Below, piece by piece: positions 1-10,341 of a stretch of DNA of 64,000 nucleotides. Source of the stretch: Avena insularis (taxonomy: Eukaryota > Streptophyta > Magnoliopsida > Poales > Poaceae). A model generated the notes under the pieces. That model made no database searches. It was not told the DNA's origin and worked only from the letters and a program-made list of their open reading frames with translations. Made by a program: the position numbers and the translations under genes. Position 1 is the stretch's first letter. Every line of letters begins with the position of its first letter. The stretch is from positions 441,926,028 to 441,990,027 of the forward strand of contig CM042688.1 of the NCBI GenBank assembly GCA_023614405.1, written 5' to 3'.

Positions 1-589
1 GTGTCTTCCTTTCCTAAAAAACCATCAGAGTCATTGCATGTGTGTTCCTTTCCTAAACCACATGGATCCGCCAGAGTCACTGCATGTGTGTTCCTTTCCT
101 AAACCACATGGATCCACCAGAGTCTTTGCATGTGTGTTCCTTTCCTAAACCACATTGATCCACCACCGTCATTGCATGTGTGTTCTTTTCCTAAACCACA
201 TGGATCCACTAGAGTCGTTGCATGTGTGTTCCTTTCCTAAACCACATCCAGAGTCATTGCATGTGTCTTCCTTTCCTAAACCGCCACTAGAGCCATTGCA
301 TGTGTGTTCTTTTCCTAAACCAAATGGATCCACCAGAGTCATTTCATGTGTGTTCCTTTCCTAAACCACAATGATCCACTAGAGTCATTGCATGTGTCTT
401 CATTTCCTAAACCACATGGATCCACCAGAGTCATTACATGTGTGTTCTTTTCCTAAACCACATGGATCCACCGGTGTCATTCCATGTGTGTTCTTTTCCT
501 AAACCACATGGTTCCACCAATGTCTTTAATGTGTGTTCCTTTTCTAAACCACATGGATCCACTATAGTCATTGCATGTGTGTTCCTTTC
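1..589. repeat. 46/39-bp BamHI satellite, left arm
   Basis: Tandem monomers of 46 bp (core CATGGATCCACCAGAGTCAT followed by TGCATGTGTG and a TTCCTTTCCTAAACC block), mixed with 39-bp variants that lack 7 bp around the GGATCC. The segment is homologous to about 16574-17164 in the same window. It stops abruptly at the TG of a gypsy LTR. The short open frames here cycle through the repeat and are not genes. Confidence 0.95.
585..589. repeat. Target site duplication (left), gypsy element
   Basis: CTTTC directly precedes the LTR's TGTAACATCC. The identical pentamer follows the other LTR at 14328-14332. Five-base duplications are usual for LTR retrotransposon integration. Confidence 0.95.
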
Positions 590-1841
590 TGTAACATCCC
601 AAAACTTTAATCCAAGGTTATTAAGATCCAAATCATCAAAATTAGGGTTAACAAAAACTTTTCCAACTAAAATTATTAAAACATTCATATGTGTGTGCAT
701 TTAAATAGGAGTTGTTTTGAATTGCCATGATTAAGTGATCCATTGCTTGTAAAATGATTCTTAGGTGAAATAAACATCATCTAGATCATTCCCAAACAAA
801 TCCCAAAGAAAAACAAATCAAAATGAATAAAATAACGAAATGGTCATTTGTGCCATTCTAATCAACATGCCTACTTTGGCTATTCTTAGAACTCAATTCT
901 TAACAGAAACAAATGTGGATCTTTGCACCCCTTGCTAGTACATGTAATGATGTACCAAGGCCCACTTGGTGATCTGCCAAAAACTTTCAAACACTAATTT
1001 TAAATGGCATTTGAAAATTTAATGTAGTTCATATGTACAGATCACACTTATTCAAAAACCACTCAAATGAGCTCCATTTTCAAAACCCAAGCAACCACAG
1101 AGGCTTAAGCATGTGTATAGCAAACCCACCAAAATTCATTCAAAAATTTCAAACTTGAGTTCATGCGGCCATTGTGTCGAACACTTGGTAGGCAGAATCA
1201 AAATGGCCTAACTTATACTGTTTTTGATCAAATTTGGTCGAGCCATTTGAACCTAATTCTATTCCCTTGTCTCCCCCAGACCCAACCAAGCCATCAAAGA
1301 CCTACCTAATGGCCTAGGGCAGTAGTACCACGCCACCCTGAGGACATGCTCTCTGACCAACCGTGCCAACGCAGAAGACCACCAACCCCTCTCTGCCGCT
1401 CCAGGGAGCACGGCGTGACCTCACCGCCGCCCACCGTCCACCCCACGCTCACTGCCAGCCCCTGGGCCACCGAGGAACCGCCGCGCACTAAGCCTATGCG
1501 CGCAGCCAGAGCATGCTAGACCGCAACGCCGCCAGCACACCACAGACCGCCCCTCGACCTAATCCCGCGCGCGTCGCTCCGCCTCAACCCTAGCACCCTG
1601 CCAGACATGGCCGTGCGCCACCGCGCGACCCACAGTCGCCGTGCGGCGCGTCGAGCACCGCCTCTGTCTCCCAGAGCGCGGGACGCTCCCGACCAAACGC
1701 CACCGCCCCTAGCCACGCATTTAAGCCGTAGAGCACTGCCAGGAGGCAGGCCACCGTCCCCTACCTCGAGCCACGCTGCTAGCACGCTGTGCAGCCCTCG
1801 CCGGAGTCGCCAGCCCATCCCTTTCGGTCGCCTCATCGAGC

Positions 1842-1849
1842 TATAAATA
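1842..1849 (+). promoter_or_regulatory. TATA box of 5' LTR
   Basis: TATAAATA in a GC-rich context, followed about 30 bases later by a pyrimidine-rich stretch (CACTCCCCTCTCCTCACT) suited to transcription start. The same motif is conserved in the other LTR at 11618-11625. Transcription would begin near 1870-1890, making U3 about 1.28 kb. The start site is inferred. Confidence 0.75.
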
Positions 1850-3059
1850 GAGGCCACCCCAGCACAAACCACTCACACCATTTCACTCCCCTCTCCTCAC
1901 TGGTCCTTCCCTACCTCTAGCCAGAGTAGCTCGAGCACTTATTCGCCGAAATTTGGCCGGAGAAGCCCGCTGCAGAGGATGAGAAGGCGCCGTCGATTTC
2001 GTCCACCCTGAGCCCGCCGTCGACCGCATGTTCAATCGCCTGCATCACCGCCGTAGCTGGAGCCCTGGTATGCCCCCTAAGCACCCCTACCAAGCCGCTA
2101 GGGTTTGTCCTTGCCGGCGAACTATTCGCCGGAGATGACACCTCTCAGCCGTAGATTCCCCTTCTAATATAACGAACCACATTGCCCCATACTCGTGTAA
2201 AAGAGTCAACACCGTGGACCCTTCCTGTCACTGTTCTCTCTGTCGCTGAACGCCATCGGGCCGATTTGCTTTTTTGTTCTCGTGCGACCCATTTAATTCA
2301 AACTTAGATTTTTCTATTTAGTTTTGAACTTAGTTCTGTTCCCTAGTTTGAAAATCAATTCAAAGAGATTTACAAATCCAAATGGAGTGATTCCAATTGT
2401 GTTAGAAAGCTACTGAAAAGATCTATCCAAGACCATTGGATTTAATTCATTTAGAGTTAGAGATCTCTCCTAGTAAAAATAACAAGACAAAAGCTTTTGC
2501 ATATTCAAATATTTTTATAAAATCAACCAAAATAGCTTTTGAGTTGATTCCAACTCTCAAAAATCACATTTAACCATACCTATTTGAATATGTAATAATA
2601 TTAGGGTTTACATGCAGTGACTTTGGAGTAGTACCAAAATAATGCTATATAGGCAATTCTAGTCACTTTAAATCATTAAATAATAAACTTAAACCTAAGT
2701 TAATGTGATCCAACCCTTAAATCACATTCCCATATGTTAGAATATGTGGTGATGACATGTGTCCACATGATCCCATGTTTTAAGTGGTGAATATTAAATC
2801 TTAATTATTTTTTTCAATGAGTACAAATTACTTCTCTTAAATAAAAAGAATGAAACTAGTTAATAAAACTTGTGACGCTTGTGATGATAATAGATCATCA
2901 AATGTGTGCCTTAGAGTGCTAATTAGACTAGTTAAGTATTGTTTGGTGATTGTGTACCCCGTATGTATTTATAGACGATAGTACGAACCAAGCTTTCGAG
3001 GAGGAGGAGTGCTACCAAGAGGAGGAAGAAAACTTCAACCACTGCACCAACCAAGGAAA

Positions 3060-3139
3060 GCTAACACTTGCAAGTATTATACTAGCAAGCCATCATTAAC
3101 AATGCAAGCTAACACTTGCAAGTAGAATACTTAGCAAGC
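3060..3139. repeat. Short tandem duplication within LTR
   Basis: Two units beginning GCTAACACTTGCAAGTA, 48 bp apart (3060 and 3108), each ending TAGCAAGC. Both are also present in the 3' LTR (12849-12928), so the duplication predates this insertion. Function unknown. Confidence 0.8.
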
Positions 3140-4533
3140 TAGAATTAAGCTAGATGAGTTGAGCAAAGATGCTTTAGGCATGCTTTGGTTATACCACTTT
3201 GACTATTATTTACCCCAAGTATTATTTTCAAGCTTTACTTCCTTTACTTTACCAAAGTCCCTTACTTGGTAGAATAAAAAGTATAAAACTTGACCTATCT
3301 AGATAACTTTAGATGTCATTCCATGGCATGAGATTGATCCCATCTTTTCACCTTAGTGAACACTCTTAACTTAGTAGTTTAGAGTAGATAAAAACATGAG
3401 TCACTTTAGATGGGAACACTTGGTGAAAATGAATTATGAAAACCTTGGAATGATGAGTCATTCTATTGAAATGTTTTGACATGTGTTGAGAAACACAAAT
3501 GGTTTATGACGATGAGAATGTTGAGGCATGAGCCTTGACCCTTTTACAAAACTGATGGTTGGATTCGGATGCGATACCATTCCAAACTTACCATACAACC
3601 ACAATACCTAAATTGGGTAAGGCTTAGCCGGAAGTTTATATGCATTAGTATTAGTTCCCTCGCGGGAGAGGTTTGAGCTGAGGCTACCTCTCAATGTTGT
3701 CCACCTATGAAGTGCCCAAGATGACAGATGGTCATGGTTGGGAGGCCATGCTCATAGGGGAGGTGCTTATACTAGGGTGTGTAAAGGAAAGGTTATGTTT
3801 TATTATCTGCATACTAAGTATGATGATTCAGGGTTATCCCTGATAGATGTATCGAATCTTGTGGTGAAAGTGTACCACCTCTGCAGAGTGTCAAACTATT
3901 CGAATAGCCGCGTCCATGGTTATGGACAGTTGGAGTGGCCATACTGTTTTGTTGTCAGATGTTTTCAAAATAACTTATGAAATGAATGAGGAATCTTGAC
4001 TTGACCACAACAGGGTTGTGACTATGACAATAGCTTCCCAACTTAAGTGATCCTAGAACTTTATTTTATCTTTCTTTGCTTCTTAACTCAGCTTAGGTTT
4101 CAAACTTAACTTTATAGTTAAACTTAGAGTTAGCACTTCACTTTAGAACTATACCAATTGTTAGTGGTAGTTTGCGAGTACTTAAAGAGTACTCATGGCT
4201 TTTGTCCCTGGATATTCTCATGGTCAGCCTATGAAGGAGACTACCAAGATGATGGCCAGCAGGACGGCCATGATAACTAGGACTATCTGCCTTCGTCAGC
4301 ATTGCCTGTGCCCCTGAAGATGGACCCCACCGCTACGCTTATTATTTATTCCGCTTCTTGTTGTATTAAGACTGGATCATGAGATCCTTATTTGTGTAAG
4401 ACCTTATGTATGGTTTGTAATGGATGATGTACTGTGATATCCAATATGTTATGTCTCGCAAAAATGGTAATCCTGGGATTGCGATGTATGACATAACATG
4501 CATCTGGGATTAAAAATCTGGGTGTTGACAAGT

Positions 4534-4546
4534 TGGTATTAGAGCC
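4534..4546 (+). other. Primer binding site (initiator tRNA-Met type)
   Basis: TGGTATTAGAGCC starts three bases after the LTR end. It matches the plant initiator-Met primer site TGGTATCAGAGC except for one C-to-T change, which turns a CAG into TAG. That is the same class of change seen at stops in this element. Confidence 0.85.
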
Positions 4547-4744
4547 ATCCAGACCATAGGAGACCCTAGTTAGAATGGACGTCCGAACAAAAACTTAATT
4601 TCCAAACCCATGTGAGTATTTCTGAAAAACTATTTCCTCTCTTATCCTTGGGAATTCATTCTTTCTCAAAAATTCATGTTCCTCAAAATTCTTACATTAC
4701 TACTTAAAATTTGACACACTTGATCACTTCACTAACTTCCTCAT

Positions 4745-4759
4745 CCTTAATTCTTGTAG
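4745..4759 (+). promoter_or_regulatory. Candidate 3' splice site before the upstream ORF
   Basis: The pyrimidine-rich run CTTAATTCTTGTAG ends in AG at 4759. The open frame of the upstream ORF begins immediately after it, and the UAG of the acceptor is itself an in-frame stop. This fits an exon that starts by splicing rather than at a local ATG. The 4547-4744 leader shows nothing else recognisable. No donor is proven. Confidence 0.4.
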
Positions 4760-5530
4760 GTGGAGACTCAGTTCAGCAAGTTCTACCAGTTGGGAAACGG
4801 AGGTCAGCTGATCTTCGAGAGGGATCTAGATTCACTGTCGGAGTTATTGGGACGCCCGCATCCGGAGTTTCTTGGAGCTCAACATCCAGGACCCCCAGGA
4901 GGAGATTTATAGTGGCTAGTCACTGCTAATCTTAGAGGAAGCATCAAAGCACCAACATCCAGGAGAAACCAATTCTCCGTGAGAGAGAACAACTGGCTAG
5001 ATGGATTAGCCAGGGCAATGCATGAAGCTCTCGCACGTCTATGTGCCCTCATTGTCAACCAAATCCAAGGAACCCGTTTTATTCACTATGCAAGACGTGA
5101 CTTCATGGGAATACCAATGGAGATGCCAAGTCACCCAGAGCTGAAGCGTCAAGTGGAGAACCTTGACTTCCTGTTGTACGATCGCCAGAAGGAATTGGAC
5201 AATGCTAGGGAGTTCGCCAACCACAACCATGCCATTGCTGCCCAGAAGGCCCAAACTTTCTCACTTCTTGTCAAGGACCATCAGTCTCTTTGCCTCCAGC
5301 GCGAAAAGAAGGATCGCACCATCGCCCGTCTTCGCAAGAAGGTGGCCGACCTCGAGAAGACCGTCAAGGAGCAAGAAGCTCAGCTTGCAGCCAAGGAGGA
5401 AGAAGAGGAGGGTGAAGACATCCAGGGAGACATGGATTCTTACCTCAGCAATGATGATGACTTTCTGGAGGAGGATGCTGTGGACTTCTACACTGACGAT
5501 GAGGACTCCGACTTCATCGACGATGAGTAG
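4760..5530 (+). pseudogene. Extra upstream ORF (ORF0-like), coiled-coil with acidic tail
   Basis: One frame runs from 4760 to the TGA-independent stop TAG at 5528-5530, broken by a TAG at 4910-4912; from the first ATG (4979) 183 residues remain open. The segment before the break is rich in Gly/Pro/Leu. Residues about 55-145 of the 183 are charged heptad-like sequence (for example RLRKKVADLEKTVKEQEAQL), likely a coiled coil. The last 45 residues are strongly acidic (runs of E and D). The codons of the second half are GC-rich at third positions, unlike the adjacent gag-pol. I do not recognise a domain. Some rice gypsy elements (RIRE3/RIRE8, from memory) carry an additional ORF before gag, so this may be a family trait. 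Roles such as Gag partner or host-factor mimic are speculation. Alternatively it is a captured host exon. Confidence 0.6.
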
Positions 5531-5774
5531 ATGCACTAGAGCACTGTCGTAGCATGAGATGTATCGGTCCCACTGTATCGTAGCTTGCAGAATGGTTCTT
5601 CAGACCATCTGTTTTCCTTTATTTTTGTGGTGTGTGTTTGTATCGTGTGCTTGTTTGAATGAATGAAATGAAGTTAGTTACAAAACCTGAGTCAAACTCA
5701 AAGTTTTATCTTGAAATCAAAACCATGAACCTTAGAACTTCCCCTATTACCCCTTTATCTACCTCAATCTTCAG
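5531..5774 (+). other. Spacer between upstream ORF and gag, ends in a splice-acceptor-like tract
   Basis: AT-rich and noncoding. The first half (TTTTCCTTTATTTTTGTGG, TGAATGAATGAAATGAAG) resembles a plant 3' untranslated region. The last bases before the gag ATG read CCTCAATCTTCAG, a good 3' splice site placing AG directly before ATG at 5775. No ORF or stable hairpin is evident. Confidence 0.45.
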
Positions 5775-6980
5775 ATGACTTGTGGAAACCAGGGAGGGAG
5801 CAGCTCGTCGCAAGACCCAATGCTGCAGATCTTGCAGAATCTCATCGCAGACAGAGAAGCAAGTAGGGCAGAGCGCCAAGCAAATCTAGCAACACTACAA
5901 CAGATCGCCCAGATGGCTCTTGACAACCAAGGGCATGGAAATCAGGATCATCAAGGATCCAAGCTAAAGAACTTCCAGAATACTAATCCCCCAATCTTTA
6001 GCACTTCAGAGAACCCATTAGATGCAGATGACTGGTTGCAAACAATGGAGAACAATATAGAAGTAGCCAGAGTTGATGACAACGAGAAAGTTCTCTTTGC
6101 CACACACTACTTGGCAGGAGATGCAAGAGCATGGTGGAACAGTATCCGCCTGATGAACCATGGGCAAGTGATGACATGGGAAGACTTCAAGATCAAGTTC
6201 AGCCGCACCCACGTGCCGTAGGGCTTAGTCACCAGAATGAGGGATGAATTCAGAGAGTTGAAGCAAGGCAGAATGACTGTGGTAGAATACCGTGACAGAT
6301 TCCTGTCACTTAACAGATATGCACCTGATGAGATCAACACGGAAGCCAAGAAGAAGGAGAGATTCCTGAACGGACTGCATGATGAGATGCAGACTGTCCT
6401 CGTCAACATCCGCTTCGAGGATCTTGAAGAGCTAGTCGACTCTGCCATTCAGATGGAGGGGAAGATTAGCCAAGCAAATGACAATCGCAAACGTCGTATG
6501 ATGCAACAATCAGGATCCAGCAGTCACCAGAAGTACCGTCCCAACCCCTCACCAGGATATGCACCAAGGAACAATCGTCCCCCAATGTCTCGCCCAAGCT
6601 ACCCCAACCGTAGTGGAGGCAATGTGAAGTCCGGAGGAAACAATCACATCTCCGGCAACACCAACAATTTCAACTGTGCCCCTCCCAAGAACAATAACAA
6701 CAACAACACTGCACCCAGTACTGGCAGCAATGCTGTGCCTGTCGTAGCAAAAGACAAGTCCCAGATCACTTGTTTCGAGTGTGGAGTGAAGGGACACTAT
6801 TCCAATGAGTGTCCCAAGAAGACTGCCGCCACTGCCAATGTGAATGCCCCAACTCAACAACAGCGTCGTGTTCAACCAGGAAGAAGATTTGCCCTAGGGA
6901 ACCCTCACAACCGCAACAGCCGTCTCTTCCACATGAACGCCGAGGAAGCCCAGGAAGCACCAGATGTAGTGCCGGGTATG
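5775..6980 (+). pseudogene. gag: Gag (capsid/nucleocapsid) part
   Basis: Structural protein that packages element RNA. A Gln-rich N-terminus is followed by the retrotransposon Gag core: the AWWNSI motif near 6130, a TWEDFKIKF segment near 6175 and a MTVVEYRDRF segment near 6270. A TAG at 6219 splits the core. A basic, Asn/Pro/Ser-rich linker (about 6480-6750) leads to one CCHC zinc knuckle at 6771-6812 (spacing C-x2-C-x4-H-x4-C intact), which binds RNA. The second fragment from 6237 is the longest open piece (422 residues, running into protease). Confidence 0.9.
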
Positions 6981-6989
6981 TTTTCTGTC

Positions 6990-7400
6990 AACTCAGTTTT
7001 AGCAAGGGTATTGTTTGATTCGGGAGCATCGCATTCATTTGTCACCGAGGAATTTGCATGCACTAGTAAGATTCACCCAACCAACTTGAAGTATGTCATG
7101 ATAGTTCAAATCCCCGGATCAACTACAAAAGCTAGAAAAATTTGCAAAGCCGTGCCTATCAGAATACATGGGATAGATTTTAATGCCAACCTAATTGTAC
7201 TTGGAACCAAAGGATTGGAAGTAGTACTAGGTATGGACTGGATTTCAAGGCATAAAAGAATGATAGACTATGCTAAGAAAGCCATCACCATGACCAGTAG
7301 CTCTGGAATAACAATAGAGAATATATCTGAAACCTTACCCTGTCAATTCAAGTGCAACAAGAGTCAAGCCCTACCCACCATAGACCAAGTCCGAGTAGTC
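6990..7400 (+). pseudogene. Retropepsin-like protease part
   Basis: Aspartic protease that would release mature Gag and Pol. The catalytic motif VLFDSGASHSF is present with DSG at 7017-7025. The flap/second-loop segment ending VVLGMDWISRH near 7225-7255 is typical of plant Ty3 elements. This stretch has no stop, so it lies intact within the 6237-7505 open segment. Confidence 0.85.
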
Positions 7401-7409
7401 TGTGAATAC

Positions 7410-8345
7410 CCCGACGTATTCCCAGATGAATTGCCAAGTATGCCCCCGGATAGGGATATTGAATTCATTATTGAATTAATCCCCGGAACTGGACCCATAG
7501 CCTAGAGACCATATAGCATGAACCCCTCAGAGTTAGTGGAACTAAAGAAGCAGTTAGACGCCATGTTAGAAACATGCTTGATTCAACCAAGCGCATCGCC
7601 ATGGAGATCACCAGTGTTATTCGTCGACAAGAAAGATGGAGGAAACTGTCTATGCACAGATTACCGTAAACTGAATGATGTCACCATCAAGAACAAGTAT
7701 CCCTTGCCAAAGATAGAGGATCTATTTGATTAGTTGACTGGAGCCTAGGTATTCTCAAAGATTGATCTTAGGACTGGTTATCACCAACTTAAGATTCATG
7801 CAACAGATATTCCGAAGACCACCTTTACTACTCGCTATGGTTTATACGAGTATACGGTTATGTCTTTTGGATTAAACAATGCCCCTGCTTATTTCATGAA
7901 TCTCATGAATAAGATCTTTATGAATTTCCTAGATAAGTTTGTAGTTGTGTTTATCAACGATATCCTTATCTACTCCAAGTCAGAAGAAGAGCATGAGCAA
8001 CATCTGAGAATCATCCTAGAAACCCTGAGAGAGCATCAGTTATATGCCAAGTTCAGCAAGTGTGAGTTTTGGCTGAAAGAAGTAGGATTCCTAGGACATA
8101 TTGTGTCTGCCAGAGGAGTTTTTGTTGATCCCGCCAAGATCAGAGATGTCGAAGCATGGGAAGCCCCAACCACTCAAACCCAAGTCCGTGCATTCCTCGG
8201 ATTAGCGAGATACTACCGCAAGTTCGTTGAAGGATTTTAAAGCATCTCCAGACCCATGACCCAATTGTTGAAGAAGGACAAGAAGTTTGAATGGACTGAC
8301 AAATGTGAAGCCAGTTTCCAGGAGCTGAAGAAGAGATTGATATGA
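7410..8345 (+). pseudogene. Reverse transcriptase part, catalytic motif altered
   Basis: RNA-directed DNA polymerase. Recognisable blocks: the PPDRDIEFIIEL entry motif (about 7444-7480), a DYRKLN segment near 7660, an F-S-K-I-D-L segment near 7752, [12 protein letters not shown] at 7860, and the palm motif at 7950-7961. The palm reads F-I-N-D where the family has F/Y-x-D-D, so the first catalytic Asp (codon 7956-7958) is Asn. Stops at 7503, 7731, 7746, 8238 and 8343 cut it up. Loss of the Asp alone should abolish polymerase activity. Confidence 0.9.
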
Positions 8346-8354
8346 GCCCCAATA

Positions 8355-8740
8355 TTGATCATGCCAGACATCAAGAAGCCGTTTGATGTATATTGTGATG
8401 CCTCCAAGATTGGCCTAGGATGTGTGTTGATGCAAGAAGGCAAAGTCATCGCGTATCTATCTCGACAACTGAAGCAGCATGAGCAGAACTATCCGACCCA
8501 TGATCTTGAGCTAGCAGCCGTAGTTTTGGCATTGAAGACATGGCATCATTATCTGATGGGTAATCGCTGTGAGATTTACTCAGACCACAAAAGCTTGAAG
8601 TATATTTTCACTCAGGAGGAGCTGAATATGAGACAAAGGATATGGATAGAGTTAATCAAGGATTATGACCTTGACATTCACTATCACCCCGACAAAGCCA
8701 ATGTGGTAGTGGATGCTCTTAGCAGATTGCCTTGTAGGCT
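8355..8740 (+). pseudogene. RNase H part
   Basis: Degrades RNA in RNA-DNA hybrids. Candidate catalytic acids are retained: Asp in YCDAS (8397), Glu in DLELAAV, Asp in YSDHKSL and Asp in DALSR (8712). It is the N-terminal part of a 538-residue open segment (8355-9971) that continues through integrase without interruption. Confidence 0.85.
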
Positions 8741-8979
8741 AAACACCATGATCAAGGAGAAGCAGCCCAGTTTGTATGAGGAATTGGAGCAGTTTAGAAC
8801 TGAGCTAGTTAGGAAAGGATTCTTAGCGAGCATTGAACTTCAACCCACGTTGATTAGACAAATCAAGGAAGCCCGGAAGGGAAATGAAAGTATCGACGGA
8901 ATGAAACGTCGTATTGGTACAGGAAAGGTACCTGGATTCACTAAAGACGAAGAAGGAGTTTTGTGGTACAAAGGTCGTA

Positions 8980-9971
8980 TCTGTGTGCCAGCAGATTTGG
9001 AACTGAAGCAGGTTATCATGCAGGAAGCTCATGATACTCTTTATTTTATCCACCCCGGAGGAACAAAGATGTATCAAGACCTGAAAGAGCAATTTTGGTG
9101 GCACAAGATGAAGAGAGAGATCGGAAGCTACATCGCCAAATGTGACATTTGTCAAAGAGTCAAAGCAGAGCATCAGAGACCCGTAGGACTGTTGCAACCA
9201 TTGCAGATTCCAGAATGGAAATGGGATTCCGTTGGAATGGACTTTATCACCGGTTTTCCTACTTCTAGTAGGGGAAATGACTCAATCTGGGTCATAGTTG
9301 ATAGACTGTCCAAAGTAGCTCACTTCATACCAGTTAAGACTACCTACCAGAGTTCGAATCTAGCAGAACTGTATATTGCTAGAATTGTTAGTCTACATGG
9401 AACCCCCAAGACCATAGTATCAGATCGAGGAACCCAGTTTACCTCGAGATTTTGGCAGAAAGTTCAGGAAGGATTGGGAACCAAATTGAATTTCAGCACC
9501 GCTTATCACCCTCAAACTGATGGACAGTCTGAGAGAGTCAACCAGATCCTAGAGGATATGTTAAGAGCTTGTGTGTTAGAGTATGGATCAAAATGGGAAG
9601 ACTGCCTGCCTTTCGCAGAATTCTCATATAACAACACTTATCAAGCTAGTTTGCAAATGGCACCATTTGAGTTCCTATATGGAAGAAAGTGTCGCACCCC
9701 TTTGAATTGGTCGCAAGTAGGAGAGAGTCAGATCTTTGGACCAGACATTCTCCGAGAAGACGAAGAGAAAGTTCACAAAGTCCGTGAGCACCTCAAGACC
9801 ACCCAATCCAGACAGAAGAGCTATGCTGACAAGAGAAGGAGAGACCTGGCTTTCAATGTCAGAAATTTTGTGTATCTCAAGGTTTCACCATTGAAGGTAA
9901 CCCAGTGCTTTAGTCTAAAAGGAAAGTTAGCCCCCAGATATATCGGACCCTTCAAGATTCTGAATCGTTGA
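8980..9971 (+). pseudogene. Integrase part (HHCC, DDE core, GPY-like region)
   Basis: Inserts cDNA into the genome. An HHCC zinc domain is visible at about 9030-9160 (FIHPG, then CDICQ). The DDE core has Asp at 9240, Asp at 9423 and Glu at 9531, spaced as expected (35 residues between the second Asp and the Glu). The C-terminal segment ending RYIGPFKIL near 9965 resembles the GPY/F module. A TGA at 9969-9971 then interrupts the frame, which continues in phase from 9972 (HNVFHISLLRK near 10020). The core looks intact. Confidence 0.9.
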
Positions 9972-10164
9972 GGAGAAGTATCATATCAACTGGAACTACC
10001 AGAAGAGATGTTAGCCATTCACAATGTGTTCCATATCTCGTTACTTCGCAAATGCCTGGAAGTGCCGGAGAAGACTGAAGTTTTCAAAAACATCGATCAC
10101 CGAGCTGTTGAGATCAACAATGACCTGCCATATCGTGAAGTGCCCATCCGTATCTTGGAAGAAC

Positions 10165-10294
10165 GTACAGAACCACCAGAACCAGGAGTATCAAGTTCCT
10201 CAAAATTCAATGGAGCAACCATACCGAAGAGGAAGCCACCTGGGAGCGAGAAGATTACATTAGGACAGAGTTCTCAGATCTCTTTAGTTCCTAG
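10165..10294 (+). pseudogene. Chromodomain remnant, out of frame
   Basis: In the third frame relative to integrase, a short segment from 10190 has chromodomain hallmarks: an aromatic/hydrophobic IKFLKIQW strand followed by EEEATWE, then an acidic helix and a TAG at 10292. Chromodomains at the integrase C-terminus guide chromoviruses to methylated-H3 chromatin. A net one-base frameshift near 10165 disconnects it here. A database comparison would settle the subgroup. Confidence 0.75.
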
Positions 10295-10329
10295 TTTTCT
10301 TTTGTAAATCTTGGGACAAGATTTTTTTT

Positions 10330-10341
10330 AAGGGGGAAAGG
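10330..10341 (+). other. Polypurine tract (plus-strand primer)
   Basis: AAGGGGGAAAGG ends two bases before the 3' LTR start. It is the usual RNase H-resistant primer for plus-strand DNA synthesis. Confidence 0.85.

Larger units (their letters stand above)
590..4530 (+). repeat. 5' LTR of gypsy element (3,941 bp)
   Basis: Begins TGTAACATCCC and ends GGTGTTGACA; it matches 10344-14327 along its whole length, with scattered substitutions and small indels. The first 680 bases are AT-rich. A GC-rich block at about 1270-2160 holds the promoter. A long AT-rich stretch follows to the end. No convincing gene lies inside: the open frames at 1306-2141 sit in the GC-rich block on both strands and are composition artefacts. 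Confidence 0.95.
5775..10294 (+). pseudogene. gag-pol: gag-pol polyprotein of gypsy chromovirus, inactivated
   Basis: One reading frame carries Gag, protease, RT, RNase H and integrase from the ATG at 5775 to about 10165 with no visible indel. It is interrupted by stops at 6219 (TAG), 7503 (TAG), 7731 (TAG), 7746 (TAG), 8238 (TAA), 8343 (TGA) and 9969 (TGA). Near 10165 the frame shifts, and the chromodomain continues in another frame to a TAG at 10292-10294. Translation through the stops gives collinear family motifs, so the stops are point lesions in a once complete polyprotein. The product would normally form virus-like particles, copy the RNA and integrate the cDNA. Start choice: first ATG in frame, directly after a splice-acceptor-like CAG. 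Confidence 0.93.

Noticed and set aside
1306..2141. Open frames on both strands in the 5' LTR (equivalents at 11177-12019)
   Set aside because: They lie in the GC-rich promoter block where stops are rare, are not conserved in length between the two LTRs, and overlap the TATA box region.
3738..3980. 80-residue open frame in the AT-rich part of the 5' LTR
   Set aside because: The equivalent 3' LTR region (about 13530-13780) does not keep the frame, and no motif is visible.
4711..4929. 72-residue open frame at the end of the gypsy leader
   Set aside because: A different frame over the same bases continues into the ORF0 frame; this one has no recognisable sequence and is a frame shadow.
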